DNA of 64,000 nucleotides from Streptomyces megasporus (GTDB lineage Bacteria > Actinomycetota > Actinomycetes > Streptomycetales > Streptomycetaceae): the NCBI RefSeq assembly GCF_000718985.1, contig NZ_JODL01000029.1, positions 53,324-117,323 on the forward strand, written 5' to 3'. The notes beneath the pieces are model-generated. The model was not told the DNA's origin. It worked only from the letters and a program-made list of their open reading frames with translations, and did no database searches. Each line of letters begins with the position of its first letter. Positions within the stretch are counted from its first letter, which is position 1. Shown piece by piece: positions 61,950-64,000 of the stretch. Made by a program: the position numbers and the translations under genes.

Positions 61950-63016
61950 ATGACCGTGAGCCCTCCGACCCCCGGCCGCACCCGGCACGACGGCCCCGAA
62001 AGCGGTGACCCCGAGAGCGACGGCGGTGACCGGCTGCCCCCGCTGCGCCCGCCTCTCACCGCGTCGACCGTGAAGGAGGTCACGCACCTCCTGCTCAACC
62101 TGCCGATGGACCTCGTCGGCTTCACGTACGTCTGCGTGTGGGTGTTCTGCGGCCTGCCGCTGTCGGTCACGGTGGTCGGGCTGCCCATGCTGGCGCTCGG
62201 CCTGGTGGGCTGCCGCTGGTTCGGCCGGCTGGAGCGGGCCCGCGCGCGGGTGCTGTTGGGGGTGCGGATCGAGGAGCCGACCCCGATCCGGCACCGGACG
62301 CACGGCGGGTTCTTCCCCTGGCTGTGGACGAGCCTGAAGGACCCGGTCGGCTGGCGGCACGCCCTCTACTCCTTCATCCGCCTCCCGTGGGGCGTCACCA
62401 CCTTCACCCTCGCCTTCGTCTCCCTCTTCGTCGCCTGGCCCGTCCTGCCGTGGCTGGCCCGCGGGTTGACGCACGTGGACCGGGCGATGGTCCGCGGCCT
62501 GCTGTCGCCGTCGGACGAGTTGGAGCGGCGCATCGCCCGGCTGGAGTCGGGTCGGCGGGTGGTCACCGACACCGCCTCCGCCGACCTGCGCCGCATCGAA
62601 CGCGACCTCCACGACGGCGCCCAGGCCCGCCTCGTCGCCCCCGCGGCCTCGGCCCCGCCCTGTCCACCCTCGCCGCCCGCTGCACCGTCCCCGTCACCGT
62701 CACCGTCGACCTCCCCACCCGCCCCGCCCCCGCCATCGAAGGCATCGCCTACTTCACCGCCTCCGAACTCCTCCAGAACATCAGCAAACACAGCCACGCC
62801 ACCACCGCCACCCTCGACATCTGGCGCACCCCCCACCGCCTCCTGCTCCAGATCACCGACAACGGCCACGGCGGCGCCACCACCACCACCGGCACCGGAC
62901 TCGCCGGCCTCACCGAACGCCTCGACTCCGTCGACGGCCTCCTCCTCATCGACTCCCCCACCGGCGGACCCACCACCATCACCGCCGAACTCCCCTGGCG
63001 CGACCACACCCCCTGA
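61950..63016 (+). pseudogene. Sensor histidine kinase with internal deletion
   Basis: The ATG at 61950 opens a sensor kinase: a membrane-embedded sensor domain (four hydrophobic segments), then RGLTHVDRAMVRGLLSPSDEL and the phosphoacceptor box RRIERDLHDGAQARLVA, ending at 62639. Directly after this the same frame becomes nonsense. The ATPase part continues in a different frame: RGLGPALSTLAARC, ASELLQNISKHSHATTA, DNGHGGATTTTGTGLAGL and the stop at 63016. The missing segment of about 50 residues would be the second dimerisation helix and its linker. The joint also shifts the frame, so no active kinase can be made. At least 99 bases around the His box are identical to those of the next gene. Confidence 0.8.
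62542..62640 (+). repeat. Direct repeat copy 1 in histidine kinase His box
   Basis: At least 99 bases identical to 63902-64000. It ends exactly at the deletion joint of the first kinase gene. Nearby stretches (62459-62502 and its counterpart near 63822) are also almost identical, which suggests gene conversion between the tandem kinase genes. Confidence 0.9.
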
Positions 63017-63195
63017 ACACCCCCCAATACCAACCCCTCGACCGGGGGTGGGGAAAACCCCCGATCCGGAACGCCGACACGCTCCATGGCCCGCTCACCC
63101 GCCGCGGTCGACCCTGGTGTACGGGCCGCCGACCGCACGACGGCCCGGTCCCCGCCGGACACCGCGACCGAAAGAACCGAGAGATCGGAAGGCCC

Positions 63196-64000
63196 ATGAC
63201 CGCCGCCCACACCTCCCCGGCGCTCCGCCGGCCCCGTGTTCCCGCGGTGCTGCGCGTCCCCTTCGAGGGTTCCGCCTGGCGGGAGTTCCTCCACGTCCTG
63301 ATCGGTCTGCCGCTCGCCTGCGTCACCTTCGCCCTCGCCACCGCCCTGACCGCGGCCGGCATCGGGCTGTCGGTCACCTTCCTCGGCGTGCCGCTGCTGG
63401 CCCTGACCCTGGCCGGCGCGCGGGGCGTCGGCGCGGTGGAACGCGCCCGCGCCCGGGCCCTGCTGGGGGTGGAGGTCGACGATCCGGAACCGGTCCACGC
63501 CGAGCGGCGCGGCGGCGGCGCGATGGCGTGGGTGTGGGCGCTGCTGCGGAGCGGAACGTCCTGGCGGCACCTGTTGTACGCGTTCCTCCACTTCCCGTGG
63601 GCGGTGTTCGCCTTCTGCGTCGCGCTGCCGTTCTGGACGCTGGGCTGGGGGATGCTGACGTACCCGCTGTGGTTCTGGGTCTTCCCCGCCCACACCGACC
63701 AGCCGGGCCTTCAGATGTACGGGGACGGGAACGGCAACGGCTGGTACCTGGACAGCCCCCCGGAGGTCGCCGCCGCCTCCGCCACCGGCCTGGTGCTCGT
63801 CCTGGTCGCGCCGTGGCTGGTGCGCGGGTTGACGCACGTGGACCGCGCGATGGTCCGCGGCCTGCTCGGCCCGTCCCGGCTGACCGCCCGGATGCGGGAG
63901 TTGGAGTCGGGTCGGCGGGTGGTCACCGACACCGCCTCCGCCGACCTGCGCCGCATCGAACGCGACCTCCACGACGGCGCCCAGGCCCGCCTCGTCGCCC
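63196..64000 (+). CDS. Sensor histidine kinase, N-terminal part (runs off window)
   Basis: The ATG at 63196 follows GGAAGG. 268 residues are visible: a cytoplasmic start, a membrane sensor domain with about four segments (FLHVLIGLPLACVTFALATA to APWLVRGLTHVDRAMVRGLL) typical of the PspC-like or DUF7134-type sensors of actinobacterial kinases, and the HisKA_3 phosphoacceptor box ending RRIERDLHDGAQARLV. The ATPase domain and any response regulator lie beyond the window. It is a paralogue of the upstream broken kinase. Confidence 0.9.
   Translation, partial: MTAAHTSPALRRPRVPAVLRVPFEGSAWREFLHVLIGLPLACVTFALATALTAAGIGLSVTFLGVPLLALTLAGARGVGAVERARARALLGVEVDDPEPVHAERRGGGAMAWVWALLRSGTSWRHLLYAFLHFPWAVFAFCVALPFWTLGWGMLTYPLWFWVFPAHTDQPGLQMYGDGNGNGWYLDSPPEVAAASATGLVLVLVAPWLVRGLTHVDRAMVRGLLGPSRLTARMRELESGRRVVTDTASADLRRIERDLHDGAQARLVA
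63902..64000 (+). repeat. Direct repeat copy 2 in histidine kinase His box
   Basis: Counterpart of 62542-62640. The identity runs to the window edge, so the true length of the repeat is unknown. Confidence 0.9.

Overview
The window is typical Streptomyces chromosome. GC is very high, GTG and TTG starts are common, and the gene order secE-nusG-rplK-rplA-(lipoprotein)-rplJ-rplL-rpoB-rpoC-rpsL-rpsG-fusA-tuf, with aspC, an adenosine deaminase, murB, two MaoC-type dehydratases and rpmG beside it, is the order known from streptomycetes. No database search was possible. All family assignments rest on motifs, lengths, gene order and remembered family features.

Layout. (1) 1-4.1 kb: a partial gene of unknown function, then a minus-strand block with a small conserved protein, a DEAD-box RNA helicase, the 3' remnant of a cold-shock gene and a MerR-like regulator. 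(2) 4.1-18.8 kb: an accessory region rich in conflict-system genes and broken genes. It holds an IS110 transposase remnant, a membrane NACHT ATPase paired with a small protein that shares its amyloid-like motif, a PASTA lipoprotein, a run of small immunity-like genes behind a broken WXG-like gene, an RsbW-like ATPase overlapping a Phd/RelE toxin-antitoxin pair, a two-gene operon with a nucleotidyltransferase-like protein, a frameshifted HTH gene, an antitoxin whose PIN toxin has lost its catalytic core, a remnant resembling the DISARM protein DrmA, and a frameshifted membrane-protein gene. (3) 18.8-38.6 kb: the translation and transcription core on the minus strand, ending at tRNA-Trp. (4) 38.9-47.3 kb: housekeeping metabolism (aspC, adenosine deaminase, murB, two MaoC dehydratases, rpmG, tRNA-Met, tRNA-Thr, tRNA-Tyr, a YajQ protein). 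(5) 47.3-51.5 kb: a cation/proton antiporter, a lipoprotein, a membrane-anchored Mrr-like nuclease, YccF and HtpX. (6) 51.7-61.8 kb: a partial second complex I operon, nuoA-B-C-H-I-J-K-L-M-N, without nuoD, E, F or G. (7) 61.9-64 kb: two tandem sensor histidine kinases. The first has an internal deletion. The second runs off the window and shares at least 99 identical bases with the first.

How the genes work together. The core blocks make ribosomal proteins, elongation factors, the transcription elongation and secretion factors NusG and SecE, and the two large RNA polymerase subunits. RpoB carries Asn at the position matching E. coli Ser531 and Thr at the position matching Asn518, inside the rifampicin-binding cluster. 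The nuo2 operon would make a proton-pumping membrane arm with NuoB, NuoC and NuoI but no NADH module. The accessory region looks like a place where defence and toxin modules arrive and decay. Several single-base frameshifts cluster at 15.6-18.5 kb, so sequencing error must be excluded there before treating those genes as pseudogenes.
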